64,000 nucleotides of DNA from an uncultured Clostridia bacterium. Lineage in GTDB: Bacteria; Bacillota; Clostridia; Christensenellales; CAAEEZ01. This document shows positions 52,306-60,964 of the stretch, piece by piece. The position numbers were made by a program, and so were the translations under genes. The notes below the pieces were generated by a model, which had not been told where the DNA came from, did no database searches, and saw nothing but the letters and a program-made list of their open reading frames with translations. Position 1 is the stretch's first letter. Each line of letters starts with the position of its first letter. The DNA lies in contig CAKRNA010000007.1 in the NCBI GenBank assembly GCA_934365195.1, forward strand, positions 1 to 64,000. Reading direction: 5' to 3'.

Positions 52306-52713
52306 TTAGCAACTTAATCTGTCGTTACGCCTAAAAGTGTCATTATTGGGATATCTGCTCTCAAACGCCCTACTTAGCCTTTCGATAAAACTTCTATAGC
52401 AGGTGTTATTCACCCTAGTAGTCAGCCCGTCGTAACGCACGTTGTCTTCCCCCAAACAAACGCCGTAACTTTTCAAAAACCTAAGCGCCTCGTTTTTCCT
52501 TTCGTTCTCTTTTTCTGCATTTTGCACCTTTCTAAAATAGGACTCTGCCGATAATTCACGGGTAAATATCTTCCATTTGCTAATATCGGTTATCTCAAGA
52601 AAGGTTATCGCTTTTTCTACCGCTTCGTATTTATCGGTGGCAATTACGTAAAATCTGCCTTCAAAATATCCTTCCCTATTTTCCTCTATCATTTTAATCT
52701 CAATGTATTTCAT
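52306..52713 (-). CDS. Hypothetical protein
   Basis: From ATG 52713 (GGAGG 6 nt upstream) the protein has 135 residues. The N-terminal half (MKYIEIKMIEENREGYFEGRF...) suggests a small alpha/beta fold, and the C-terminal part is basic (RRNDRLSC). It has no membrane segment and is not recognised. It is separated from the WYL gene by 62 nt and could share its regulation. Confidence 0.65.
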   Translation of the reverse strand: MKYIEIKMIEENREGYFEGRFYVIATDKYEAVEKAITFLEITDISKWKIFTRELSAESYFRKVQNAEKENERKNEALRFLKSYGVCLGEDNVRYDGLTTRVNNTCYRSFIERLSRAFESRYPNNDTFRRNDRLSC

Positions 52714-52892
52714 ACTTACCTCCACTTTTCTTTATTTTACTTTTTTGAGGCTAAGATGTAAATATCTAATTGTGTCGTTTATAGCCCTAGTACGTTTATT
52801 TTTCACCTTATATGCTTTCGGCTTTCTATAAAAAACTTTTGATATTTTTTTTGAATTTTCTAATAAAACTTTGATAAAAATTGTTATATTAT

Positions 52893-52921
52893 TTGACAAT
52901 TAGTTATAAAAATCATATAGT
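52893..52921 (+). promoter_or_regulatory. Promoter of first four-helix membrane gene
   Basis: TTGACA (52893-52898), 17-nt spacer ending AATCA, TATAGT (52916-52921). The predicted start (about 52928) is the first base of a hairpin. The same promoter layout recurs at 53694-53722. Confidence 0.85.
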
Positions 52922-52927
52922 ATTTCT

Positions 52928-53000
52928 ATGGTATGAGAGATTGCTCGTACTATTTTGATTTAATAAAGGGGAAACCCAAAAATATATGGAGGATAAATTC
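52928..53000 (+). ncRNA. Structured 5' leader, copy 1
   Basis: A 10-bp hairpin begins at the predicted +1: 52928-52937 pairs with 52944-52953, including G-U pairs, with a 6-nt loop. Then comes a GGG-GAAA-CCC tetraloop hairpin (52968-52977) and GGAGG (52988-52992), 8 nt before GTG 53001. The same elements in the same order occur in copy 2 with compensating changes. Confidence 0.6.
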
Positions 53001-53630
53001 GTGGCTAAATCAAAATCTAAAAAATTATCGGTATTATTACTTATTACCGCAATACTACTAATCGCAGTTAACGTAGGTTCGCTTTGTATGTTATCGCTAC
53101 CTATGTACAAAAGCGTAACGACCGCCGGCTCTTCTACCGTTACTACTGAGGGTAAAACCGGCTTTGAGTACGTAAAAGACTGGACGGAAAAAGACGACAA
53201 CGGCAACACCAAACTTTCCGCTCTTAAAGAAACTATCAAAAAATACGAGGAAGGCAACATTAAAACCGAATCTTTAAACAAAATCAACGAATCTAACAAG
53301 CACCAAGTTGCTATCGTAGAGTGTTTGATTATCGTTATGGCGGTATCCTCAGTTGGCGCTGTGCTTGGCTTTATCGCACTAATTCTTGCTTGCGTAAAGA
53401 AAAAGGGACTAAGTAGTACGTTCGGTTTGCTATCACTTGTTTGCGTAATCTCGATAATCGTTCTTTCGGCAATCGCACTTGCTTACTACACCCCTATCGC
53501 TCAATCGCTAGACGGAACAGTAGCAGGCATTACAAAGTCTACCACATGCATTAGTACTATGATGCTTGTAATACTTTCTTCGGTAGGCGGCGCTTTAAGT
53601 ATGCTAACCTTATTATTTAGTAAAAAATAA
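53001..53630 (+). CDS. Four-helix membrane protein, paralogue 1
   Basis: From GTG 53001 (GGAGG 8 nt upstream) the protein has 209 residues: a basic start MAKSKSKK, helix 1 (about 9-33), a hydrophilic helical loop of about 65 residues, helices 2 (about 100-130), 3 (about 137-160) and 4 (about 180-203), and a Lys-Lys end. The longer frame from ATG 52986 runs through the ribosome site and is unlikely. It is paralogous to the product of 53807-54400, which has the same order of parts and the same MAK start. I do not recognise a named family; the layout is claudin- or tetraspan-like only in topology. It has its own promoter and terminator. Confidence 0.75.
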   Translation: MAKSKSKKLSVLLLITAILLIAVNVGSLCMLSLPMYKSVTTAGSSTVTTEGKTGFEYVKDWTEKDDNGNTKLSALKETIKKYEEGNIKTESLNKINESNKHQVAIVECLIIVMAVSSVGAVLGFIALILACVKKKGLSSTFGLLSLVCVISIIVLSAIALAYYTPIAQSLDGTVAGITKSTTCISTMMLVILSSVGGALSMLTLLFSKK

Positions 53631-53653
53631 TTTAAAATTTTTAAAAAATTATA

Positions 53654-53684
53654 AAAACGCTCGAAAAAAATCGGGCGTTTTTTG
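53654..53684 (+). terminator. Terminator of paralogue 1
   Basis: AACGCTCGA pairs with TCGGGCGTT (9 bp, one G-U) around AAAAAA, followed by TTTT. Confidence 0.85.
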
Positions 53685-53693
53685 TAATTAGTG

Positions 53694-53722
53694 TTGACAT
53701 TTTTTTTCGATAATCATATAGT
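53694..53722 (+). promoter_or_regulatory. Promoter of second four-helix membrane gene
   Basis: TTGACA (53694-53699), 17-nt spacer ending AATCA, TATAGT (53717-53722). It matches the copy 1 promoter in both boxes and in the bases just before the -10. Confidence 0.85.
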
Positions 53723-53728
53723 ATTATA

Positions 53729-53806
53729 TATAGTATGAATAAATTTGTACTATTTAATTATTCACTTTACAAAAGGGGTAACCCGAAAAATTTTTTGGAG
53801 GACATT
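53729..53806 (+). ncRNA. Structured 5' leader, copy 2
   Basis: A 10-bp hairpin at the predicted +1: 53730-53739 pairs with 53744-53753, loop TAAA. The second element is GGG-GTAA-CCC (53775-53784), again a GNRA tetraloop. GGAGG lies at 53797-53801, 5 nt before ATG 53807. Differences from copy 1 keep the pairing and the GNRA consensus. Confidence 0.6.
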
Positions 53807-54400
53807 ATGGCAAAAGCAAAAAAATCATCAATTTTCCCTATTATTGCATGCGCAATAATCTTAGTTATGTCAATTCTTACTTTATGTATGATGGCAGCAC
53901 CTATCTTCACCGCTGAAAATATGCCGGAAGACGCAAAAATTTCAGGTTTTCAATACTTAGAAGATATGAACGAAAAAACAGGCGACAAAACCGCAATCCA
54001 AAGCGCTAAAGACAGTATTAAAAAAGCACAAGAGGCTCTTGATAAAGCAAAAGATAAAGGTTTACCTACTACCGAACTTCAAAAGGCTTTAGACAGCGCT
54101 AAAGCACCGGTTGTATTATACGATTCTATCCTTTCTGTTATCGTAATTTCTGCAATTGCTATGGCTATTTCTCTTGCTGCTCTTGTTCTTGAAATCTTAA
54201 AGAATAAGAAACTTGGTTTCATTTTCGGTTTAGTTGCAGCAGTAGCATTACTTGCAGCATTCATAGCCGCTTGCGTAGCAACCGGCGTTGCTAATAAAAT
54301 CGGTGGCGACGACGTGTCAACCGTTGCTCCTGTATTGTCACTTGTTATGGCTTTAATAGGCTCTCTTGGTGGCGGAGTATTGCTTGCTTTGAAAAAATAA
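53807..54400 (+). CDS. Four-helix membrane protein, paralogue 2
   Basis: From ATG 53807 the protein has 197 residues: MAKAKKSS, helix 1 (about 9-32), an extracytoplasmic charged stretch (about 33-105) with an Ala/Lys-rich coiled-coil segment KDSIKKAQEALDKAKDK, then three helices ending in GGGVLLALKK. The segment ISGFQYLEDMNEKTGD aligns with KTGFEYVKDWTEKDDN of paralogue 1. The upstream in-frame extension from 53735 runs through the leader hairpins and is rejected. It is a separate transcription unit. Function unknown. Confidence 0.75.
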   Translation: MAKAKKSSIFPIIACAIILVMSILTLCMMAAPIFTAENMPEDAKISGFQYLEDMNEKTGDKTAIQSAKDSIKKAQEALDKAKDKGLPTTELQKALDSAKAPVVLYDSILSVIVISAIAMAISLAALVLEILKNKKLGFIFGLVAAVALLAAFIAACVATGVANKIGGDDVSTVAPVLSLVMALIGSLGGGVLLALKK

Positions 54401-54443
54401 GTTTTAAATTCCTAGTTAAATTAGGATATTAAATTTGCAAATT

Positions 54444-54475
54444 AGAGTTCGACATTTGGCGAACTCTTTTTTTAC
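54444..54475 (+). terminator. Terminator of paralogue 2
   Basis: AGAGTTCG - ACATTTGG - CGAACTCT stem-loop followed by TTTTTTT. Confidence 0.9.
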
Positions 54476-54903
54476 GATTTTTCTAATTTACCCACCCTAT
54501 TATTTCCACCTTAAATTTAAGGTTTTTACTACTATTACGCCATTATATAATAATTTATGTCACGTTAAGCAAATCGCCCTTTCTTGCCCCTAAATTAAGC
54601 CAAAAGCCACGTTTCCGGGCATATCGATTAGTTAATCGCACAATGTTTTTCGCCTCTTAAATAGTAAATATTAGCCTAGTCGTTCAGCGCTTTACAAATC
54701 TAACTTTTCGCCACTAAAACTATGCTTTTCAATTACGCTTTTACTAAAACCCTAATACTGTTAAATACCTAACCTCATCCTGCCAGCCCGCCTCAGCCGT
54801 CATTTACCTAATCAATGCCAAGCATTTGCGACATACTTCCACTACAAAACCCACTAACACTCCGTTTATCGCCAGCCCAAACCTCACCTCGCCACAAAAC
54901 CCC
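54476..54903. other. Non-coding stretch, strongly C-rich on the + strand
   Basis: About 430 nt between two convergent terminators contain no plausible gene in either direction. The base composition shifts along its length: from about 54770 to 54900 the + strand is rich in C and A and very poor in G. I see no repeat array, tRNA or stable long hairpin. Confidence 0.6.
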
Positions 54904-54935
54904 AAATAAAAAACGCCCGTAAAACAGGCGTTTTC
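54904..54935 (-). terminator. Terminator of repeat lipoprotein gene
   Basis: Minus strand AACGCC - TGTTTTACG - GGCGTT followed by TTTTATTT. Confidence 0.9.
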
Positions 54936-54960
54936 TTGTTGTTATTTAGTTTAAGCGCTT

Positions 54961-57900
54961 TTACGGTGATACAATCGACCAGTTAAGCACAATGTCTTTA
55001 CTCGTTCCGTCAGCCCAAACGTAATTATTAGACCTTAGTGATATAACAACCGTGTAAGTTCCTACTTCAGTTGCTTTTGTAACTCCGCTTACAACACATG
55101 CGGTATTATCTAGTCCGTTAAATTGTACCTCTTTCTCTACCCCATCATACACAAACTCATTTGTAACCAAAGTAGGTGCAGCCACTTGTTTTGGCGTTAC
55201 GGTAATCGTGTGTAGTTTCAAATCCGACGAGTTTTGCGTTTCGTTACCAGACGGCATCCAAGCGTAGTTAGTGCTTTGTAGTACAGCCGTAGTTGTGAAA
55301 GTACCTGCGCTGGTTATCTCTCTAAAATAGATACGGTAGATTTCGTTAATTGCACTCTCGTAACCCTCGTCACCCGGATTTAAATTGCCATCAACAACGT
55401 GATGGTGTACTATGTTGATAATATATGGTTTTCCGGTGAAAACCACTTCGATTGGAGTACCTGCCGCTACGTTAGGTTTTTCAATAAGTTTTGGTTTAAT
55501 AGTGTAATTAACCAACATTTCCTTTAATGCATAGCCCTCTCTTTTTACGCTCATAACGAATTTATACTTACCTGCATCGGTTTGTGCGGCTGACTCCATG
55601 CCCGGATAAGTCTTCATAGTTATAGACATTTTTCCTGTTTTAAGATCATCCTCAATTTGATCAGGAGTAAGAGCCCCGTTTAATATCTTATATTTTGGCG
55701 ATTGCGCCGTTTTGTCAAATACTCCTTCTTGGTTTTCTTCGTAAGTAACCCAGTCTAAGTCGTTTCTAACAATTTCCCAATCGTATTTCCAAGTAAGTTT
55801 ACTTGGGTCGCCAAAGTTGATATTGATTAAGGTGTGATTCGTGCTAGTAAACGTTACTTCCGCAGTATATTTACCCGCATCGGTTTGTTTATTGCTTTGT
55901 CCGTGATAAATAAAGTATCTTTCTATTTCGTTAGGAACGTTAGTAAGTTTAATTTGGTACACGGTTTTTTCACCCAAGTAATTTTGCTCTTGTACCCAAG
56001 TATTTTGAAGTCCATCATAACTCCATTTTACGTATTGCATATCGATAACTTTAGGAATAATTTCCCAAGTTTCAGGATCTTTCGTAAAATCTTTTAGTGC
56101 TTGATAGTTATCGAAACATTGCTCTAACAAACTATCGTCAACTACTGCAGAGCCTAGCGATACGGTGGTTACGTATTTTCCTACGTTGATGGTATTAACA
56201 ACTTCGTTTCCGTTAATATCCCTGGTTTCATAGTTAGCAATAATTCCTTTTGGGATACCGATAAGTTCTTTTTGTATGTTCCTACCGCTGTACTCGAATT
56301 TATCCTCCGTTTCCCACTTAACTACATCCGGATCGAAATGAAGTTTTTTAATGCTCCAGTTATAAGTAACGTCTTCGTAAGAGCCGTCTGCCCAAACGTA
56401 GTTGCTTACCATTCTTCCATTAACGTTTTCAAAAGTTATTAGGCTAGCAGTTACACTAAATTTACCCGCTAATACGGTGGAGTAAATACCTTTTACTTCG
56501 TACTCTTCGTTTTCAGGAGGCTCTATTCCGCAAGATTGACGTGTTCCGTCAAATACTAAATTTCCATATTGAGCATCGTTATTTAACGTAGGTTTTGCAA
56601 TGGTCTTTGGCGATATGGTTAGTTGAACGGTCTTCTCAAACATGGTAAAGCCTTTTTTCTGAATCAATACCGTTTGGTCGTAAACGCCAACGTCTACTTC
56701 CCTGATAGCAGGAGAATAAGTAATCTCTGCGCCCGGAATTTCTTCGTTCACACGGATATAGTCGTGTCCGTCAGGAGCATAAGTAACCTCTTGGTCCTCA
56801 TACACAACTCCTACCATTTTGTTTTCAATTATCTTCCACAAAAGTTCTAACTTGCCGTCGCCGTTAATTACTTCGTAGTTTTGGTTAAATTGTACGGTTG
56901 CGGTATGCTCGCCCACTACCTTCTCGTCGTCGATATTTTTTACGTTATTTTCGTACTTAATTGCAACGTTTCCGTTTGCGTCAAGACCTTCGTCATTAAG
57001 CACAAACTCAGGCAAGCCGTTTAAGTATACCTTATATTCGGTTACGTTTTTAAACTCTTTATAAATAAAGTCGCCCGAATAATTCCAACTTACGTTTGCA
57101 AAATCTACCTCGTAAGGTTTGATTTTCCAGTTGATAGACAATTCCTTACCGTTTACGTACTCTTCTGCACCGCTAACGTACTTATCAGGTGAGAAACTCA
57201 ACGAAACTCTTGCTTTTGCCATGTAATTGCCTGCGTTTTTACCGTTGATATCTCCTTCTAAGTACTCAACTTTTAAGCCTGATTCCTCACCGATATCAAT
57301 CCTTACAAACTTGGTTGTTCCGTCGTAAATAAATGGATTAGATTGATTGTAATCCCACGAAACGTTGGTAGGTAACGTGATTTTTGATATTTTCCAAACG
57401 TTTTCAGGCTTGTCTATATCTTCGTTAGTGCCGTCTGCCCAAACATAGTTTTTGTTGTCTTTTAGCGAGAATAATAGTTTGAACTCGTTTGGCTCTATGC
57501 CTGCCTGCGTACCTACGATATTGACGTCTTCGGTATTAGATAGTCGTACGGTTTGCTCTTTGCCGTTATAAACGTATTCTTTTTGAAGTATCTCAGGTAT
57601 TTCCACCTTCTTACGTTCAATTTGGTATTTGCATTCTAGTTTAAGCGGTTCGTAACCCTCTTTGGTTATGGTTACCGAAACAGAGTACTCGCCAACGTTT
57701 ACGTTACCGCTATCGCTATATTCTATGTTTACTCCCATAGGAATAGCGTCAAGATTAATTAGGTTAGGATGTTGTTGCCCCCCGTTATAGATTAGTTTTA
57801 CAATTCCGTTCTCTTTACCTTCAAAGTCAACTTTATTGTCGGGATCTAATCTATTACGATATATTTTCCACGCTAATTCTTTTTGATAAGGCTTAGTTTC

Positions 57901-58938
57901 GTCAATCTCGTAGTTGTTCTTTTTGTCCGCTTTCACCTCAAAATTAACTTTGGCAACGTATTTGCCTTCGTCAGAATGTTCAAACACCCCTTCGTAAGAA
58001 GGCATTACCAACCTTGAATTATAGTTTTCTACAAATACCTTATGCTTCTCTCCGGTGTACAAGATGCCTTTTGCATTGTAAGCCCAAGCAACGTTAGACA
58101 AATCGATTTTTTGTTTTTCGATTTTCCAAGTGTACTCTTTGGTTCTTTCATTACCCTCTACGTCGTCTGCCCATCTATAATTATTAGGTTGGTTTAGCGT
58201 TACGCTTACTTTGTACTCGCCGGCGTCTTTTGCATTAGTGTTACCGGTAACGCTATAAAGAGTAGATTTTTCAATGCCTACTTGTTGAGTTCTATCGTTA
58301 TAAACTACTGCCTCAGGATTTTTAGGTACTTCAACGGTCTTTTTATCAATCGTTAAAGTAGAGGTCAACTCCTTAAACTTAAATCCCTCTTTTTTAACAA
58401 GCGCCTTTACTTCGTACTCGCCTGCATTGATTTGTCTGTTGTTTTTGCCGTAAATAATTTCAGCGTCTTCACCGGCGCCTACCACTTCAAGTTTTCTTAC
58501 GGTGTTAGGCTCGTACACAAAGGTTGCGGACGGCATAGTGCAATCCAAATCCGCTAACTCGGGATTATGTGACAAAGTAACCGTAAACGTTGTTATAAAC
58601 GTAACGTTTTGATCGGTTTTAGCGCTAAAAGTAAATGTTTTTATCGCTTTGCCACTCTCGTTCACTTCGCCCAAAAAGTTAGCGTAGTACCTCTCGTCCT
58701 CTGAAACCATACTGTCTTTATAGGCAATCTTCTTTGTCGTGCCATTAGAATAACGCCATGCAATATTTAATTTTGCAAGGCTAAAATCCTCAACGTAGGC
58801 TTCACTACTTCCCGTTACGCTTAGTCCTGTAATTTTAGGGGCTTCTGGTTCTTCCTCGCCGCAAGCAGTCAAGCCACATACTAGCACCACCGCAAGCACA
58901 ACAATCAATAAAACCGATAGCCACTTTTTATTTCTCAT
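54961..58938 (-). CDS. Large repeat lipoprotein with MBG-like beta-sandwich repeats
   Basis: The 1325-residue protein has a lipoprotein signal peptide with lipobox LTAC (Cys26) followed by GEEEPEAP. The rest is about 13 tandem repeats of 80-105 residues. Each has a strand such as WDYN..FIYDG or FVYDGVEK, a glycine turn, a NAGEY/DAGKY motif and an end such as WKI or WSI. NYVWADG recurs four times with variants. The repeats resemble MBG domains of Gram-positive surface proteins, which form elongated stalks. There is no enzymatic domain and no LPXTG motif; anchoring is by the lipid. AGGGGG precedes the ATG. Binding of mucin or another polymer is inference. Confidence 0.85.
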   Translation of the reverse strand: MRNKKWLSVLLIVVLAVVLVCGLTACGEEEPEAPKITGLSVTGSSEAYVEDFSLAKLNIAWRYSNGTTKKIAYKDSMVSEDERYYANFLGEVNESGKAIKTFTFSAKTDQNVTFITTFTVTLSHNPELADLDCTMPSATFVYEPNTVRKLEVVGAGEDAEIIYGKNNRQINAGEYEVKALVKKEGFKFKELTSTLTIDKKTVEVPKNPEAVVYNDRTQQVGIEKSTLYSVTGNTNAKDAGEYKVSVTLNQPNNYRWADDVEGNERTKEYTWKIEKQKIDLSNVAWAYNAKGILYTGEKHKVFVENYNSRLVMPSYEGVFEHSDEGKYVAKVNFEVKADKKNNYEIDETKPYQKELAWKIYRNRLDPDNKVDFEGKENGIVKLIYNGGQQHPNLINLDAIPMGVNIEYSDSGNVNVGEYSVSVTITKEGYEPLKLECKYQIERKKVEIPEILQKEYVYNGKEQTVRLSNTEDVNIVGTQAGIEPNEFKLLFSLKDNKNYVWADGTNEDIDKPENVWKISKITLPTNVSWDYNQSNPFIYDGTTKFVRIDIGEESGLKVEYLEGDINGKNAGNYMAKARVSLSFSPDKYVSGAEEYVNGKELSINWKIKPYEVDFANVSWNYSGDFIYKEFKNVTEYKVYLNGLPEFVLNDEGLDANGNVAIKYENNVKNIDDEKVVGEHTATVQFNQNYEVINGDGKLELLWKIIENKMVGVVYEDQEVTYAPDGHDYIRVNEEIPGAEITYSPAIREVDVGVYDQTVLIQKKGFTMFEKTVQLTISPKTIAKPTLNNDAQYGNLVFDGTRQSCGIEPPENEEYEVKGIYSTVLAGKFSVTASLITFENVNGRMVSNYVWADGSYEDVTYNWSIKKLHFDPDVVKWETEDKFEYSGRNIQKELIGIPKGIIANYETRDINGNEVVNTINVGKYVTTVSLGSAVVDDSLLEQCFDNYQALKDFTKDPETWEIIPKVIDMQYVKWSYDGLQNTWVQEQNYLGEKTVYQIKLTNVPNEIERYFIYHGQSNKQTDAGKYTAEVTFTSTNHTLININFGDPSKLTWKYDWEIVRNDLDWVTYEENQEGVFDKTAQSPKYKILNGALTPDQIEDDLKTGKMSITMKTYPGMESAAQTDAGKYKFVMSVKREGYALKEMLVNYTIKPKLIEKPNVAAGTPIEVVFTGKPYIINIVHHHVVDGNLNPGDEGYESAINEIYRIYFREITSAGTFTTTAVLQSTNYAWMPSGNETQNSSDLKLHTITVTPKQVAAPTLVTNEFVYDGVEKEVQFNGLDNTACVVSGVTKATEVGTYTVVISLRSNNYVWADGTSKDIVLNWSIVSP

Positions 58939-59030
58939 TATATACCCCCTATATTATTCTAGAGTTCTCTCACTTTTTGTATCTATATGTATTTATTATT
59001 ATAATACACTATTTTCGTAAATTGTTAAAA

Positions 59031-59062
59031 ACGCAAAAAAAAAATTGCCCTTTCGAGCAATT
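59031..59062 (-). terminator. Terminator of bioY
   Basis: Minus strand AATTGC - TCGAAAGG - GCAATT followed by ten T. The stem overlaps the bioY stop codon. Confidence 0.85.
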
Positions 59063-59702
59063 ATTTGTTTAATCTAAGCGCTTTTTTCAGTTTTCCGCCT
59101 ATAAAACACGCTAATGCGCATTGAATAGTATCCGACGGCAAGAAAATCAAACTAAACGATACCAGCACTTTACCAAAATTTATCGGTTTGTGAAAATAGA
59201 AGGTTTGCATCAAGCAGAAGTAACCCACACCCGACAAATGCACGATTAGTAAACCTACAAGGCAGGCAAGCAATCTTTTTAAAAACAAGTTATACTTTAA
59301 TTTTACCAAAAACCTGCTTTTTTTATCGGTAAGTACTTCTAGTTCGTACTCCTTTTCCTTCGTGTTGTCCTTTATGTGCTCTAATATTAGCCCTACTACA
59401 AAGCCCGATATAATGTAGCCAAGTAGGTAGCCGAAACTCGGTTGGAATACGTAAGCAGGGCCAGACAAACCTTTTGCAAATACAGGCAGTCCGCCAAGTC
59501 CCATAGCAACGTAAATCGCAAAAGAAAGCGGCGCAAGATATTTGCCAAGTAGTATTACCGACAGCATAGCCACTATCGTAAGGGTGGAAAACGGAACGGG
59601 CGGAATGTTTATCTTAATGTACATACCCGACACAACCAACAGCCCCACGAAAATACCGCACATCGTAATTTTTCTCATATAATCTAATCGCTTGCTTACC
59701 AT
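59061..59702 (-). CDS. bioY: Biotin transporter BioY
   Basis: The 213-residue protein has the six-helix S-component fold of BioY. Near the N-terminus is INIPPVPFSTLTIVAML; GLGGLPVFAKGLSGPAYVFQPSFGYLLGYIISGFV (about 70-105) is the family hallmark. A charged insert (about 110-130) separates it from the last helices. BioY captures biotin and works with the ECF energising module or alone. ECF genes are not nearby. GAGAGG precedes ATG. A BirA-type operator 40 nt upstream shows biotin control. Confidence 0.95.
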   Translation of the reverse strand: MVSKRLDYMRKITMCGIFVGLLVVSGMYIKINIPPVPFSTLTIVAMLSVILLGKYLAPLSFAIYVAMGLGGLPVFAKGLSGPAYVFQPSFGYLLGYIISGFVVGLILEHIKDNTKEKEYELEVLTDKKSRFLVKLKYNLFLKRLLACLVGLLIVHLSGVGYFCLMQTFYFHKPINFGKVLVSFSLIFLPSDTIQCALACFIGGKLKKALRLNK

Positions 59703-59722
59703 AAAAACCTCTCAAATCTAAT

Positions 59723-59774
59723 TTGTAAACTTGTTTTTCGTATTGTAAACTTGTTTGCGTAATTAAGTTTACAA
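59723..59774. promoter_or_regulatory. BirA (biotin repressor) operator upstream of bioY
   Basis: TTGTAAAC (59743-59750), 16 bp, GTTTACAA (59767-59774): a perfect dyad with the spacing used by BirA operators. A further TTGTAAAC half-site lies 20 bp away at 59723-59730, giving a 14-bp direct repeat (TTGTAAACTTGTTT). Confidence 0.88.
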
Positions 59775-59918
59775 TAATAGATGTTTTTTTGCAAGCATTT
59801 TAAACTATGTTTTTATTTTATTAGTATTTTTTTCTAGTATTTTAGCCTTGGCTTTATATTTAGCAACGTCTATTTTAACTATATACTAAATATACTTTTA
59901 AGCAAATTATTCTTCCTT

Positions 59919-60842
59919 TTACTTTTCGCTACCGCTCTCGTTATCCAAACTTTCAAGTTTGTTATCTATATTTTTCGCGTTTTCGCCGTCAAAATTATCT
60001 CTTTCCTTCTCGGTTTCGCCGCTATCGGTAACAAAATTAGCCTCTGAACCCTCAGTATTTACTGACTTTTCTAATTTCTTTTTCTTAAAATTTACTCCGA
60101 ACGTAACGCTTGCGTAGTTGTTGGTTACCTCGTCCTCGTTCTTCCCCTCGAACTTTTTGTGGTATATCCTACGTGCCAAGTAAACGATAGGGGTATCTAA
60201 CAAACTGGTGAAAATAAATATGATATAACTCGTGGCAATAATGCTGCCCACGGTTTCCCAACTGTACGTGCCGCCGAATGCGATTAGGTTGTAAAGTACT
60301 GCGTTAATTCCTTGCGAAACAAGTGTAGAGCCGTTATTTCTTAGCCACAAATACTTCTCTTTATTTTTAAAACGCTTGTTTGTGAAGTCCCACCATTTGT
60401 GATATAGCCACACGTCGAATTTTTGGCTAACGGCGTACACGATTAGGCTTGCAAACACAACTCTTGGCGTTGTAGCAAACAAAGTTTTGATAGAAGAAAA
60501 AGCAAAATCGTTACTTGACGGTGTGTATAATAACCACGTTTGAGTGATAACCACAAACAAAACGGAAGTAAGAATATTAGTATTTACTACCTTTTGCGAC
60601 TCTTTTTTGCCGTTGACTTCGCTGACGATATCGGTGATTAAGAACGTGGTTGCAAATAGCACGTTACCTAGCGTCTGTTCCATACCAAAAGCGTTTACAA
60701 GAATAAGCACCTCGATATTTGCCACGATTGTTGCAAAAATGCTGAAACAATACAGCCCTTTCGTGCCAAATAAAAAGTACCACAAAAGTACGGCTAGATA
60801 CAGCACTATTAAGTTTAAAATAATGATAAGTTCGTTGGGCAT
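59919..60842 (-). CDS. Queuosine precursor transporter (YhhQ/VUT family)
   Basis: The 307-residue protein has the COG1738 signature: ATTFLITDIVSEVNGKKES (about 64-82), AVSQKFDVWLYHKWWDFT, LWLRNNGSTLVSQGINAVLYN and IDxP-like LLDTPIVYLARRIY. About six helices are followed by an acidic tail of some 70 residues. YhhQ imports preQ0/preQ1 or queuine for tRNA modification. A preQ1-I riboswitch lies directly upstream, which confirms the assignment. AGAGGAATTGT precedes ATG. Confidence 0.95.
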   Translation of the reverse strand: MPNELIIILNLIVLYLAVLLWYFLFGTKGLYCFSIFATIVANIEVLILVNAFGMEQTLGNVLFATTFLITDIVSEVNGKKESQKVVNTNILTSVLFVVITQTWLLYTPSSNDFAFSSIKTLFATTPRVVFASLIVYAVSQKFDVWLYHKWWDFTNKRFKNKEKYLWLRNNGSTLVSQGINAVLYNLIAFGGTYSWETVGSIIATSYIIFIFTSLLDTPIVYLARRIYHKKFEGKNEDEVTNNYASVTFGVNFKKKKLEKSVNTEGSEANFVTDSGETEKERDNFDGENAKNIDNKLESLDNESGSEK

Positions 60843-60864
60843 ACAATTCCTCTTTTACTGCCCG

Positions 60865-60895
60865 CAAAAATTAAAAACGCCTCGTTAAAAGAGGC
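60865..60895 (-). terminator. Expression-platform terminator of the preQ1 riboswitch
   Basis: Minus strand GCCTC - TTTTAAC - GAGGC, then GTTTTTAATTTTT. It lies between the aptamer and the transporter ATG, so ligand binding would decide termination. Confidence 0.85.
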
Positions 60896-60903
60896 TAATT
60901 AGT

Positions 60904-60943
60904 CCCTAGTTTTGTTTAGCGACTGGATGGTTGCGAACAGTCG
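60904..60943 (-). promoter_or_regulatory. preQ1-I riboswitch aptamer
   Basis: The minus strand reads GACTG, loop TTCGCAACCATC, CAGTC, then tail GCTAAACAAAACTAGG. The stem, the TCGCA loop start and the A-rich tail ending in AGG match the short preQ1-I class, closest to the Thermoanaerobacter example. Placement before a YhhQ gene supports it. Confidence 0.85.
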
Positions 60944-60964
60944 TATTTCGTTTTTTATAATATA

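Noticed and set aside
53735..53806. The N-terminal extension of the second membrane paralogue.
   Set aside because: It covers the leader hairpins, and the GGAGG just before ATG 53807 sets the true start.
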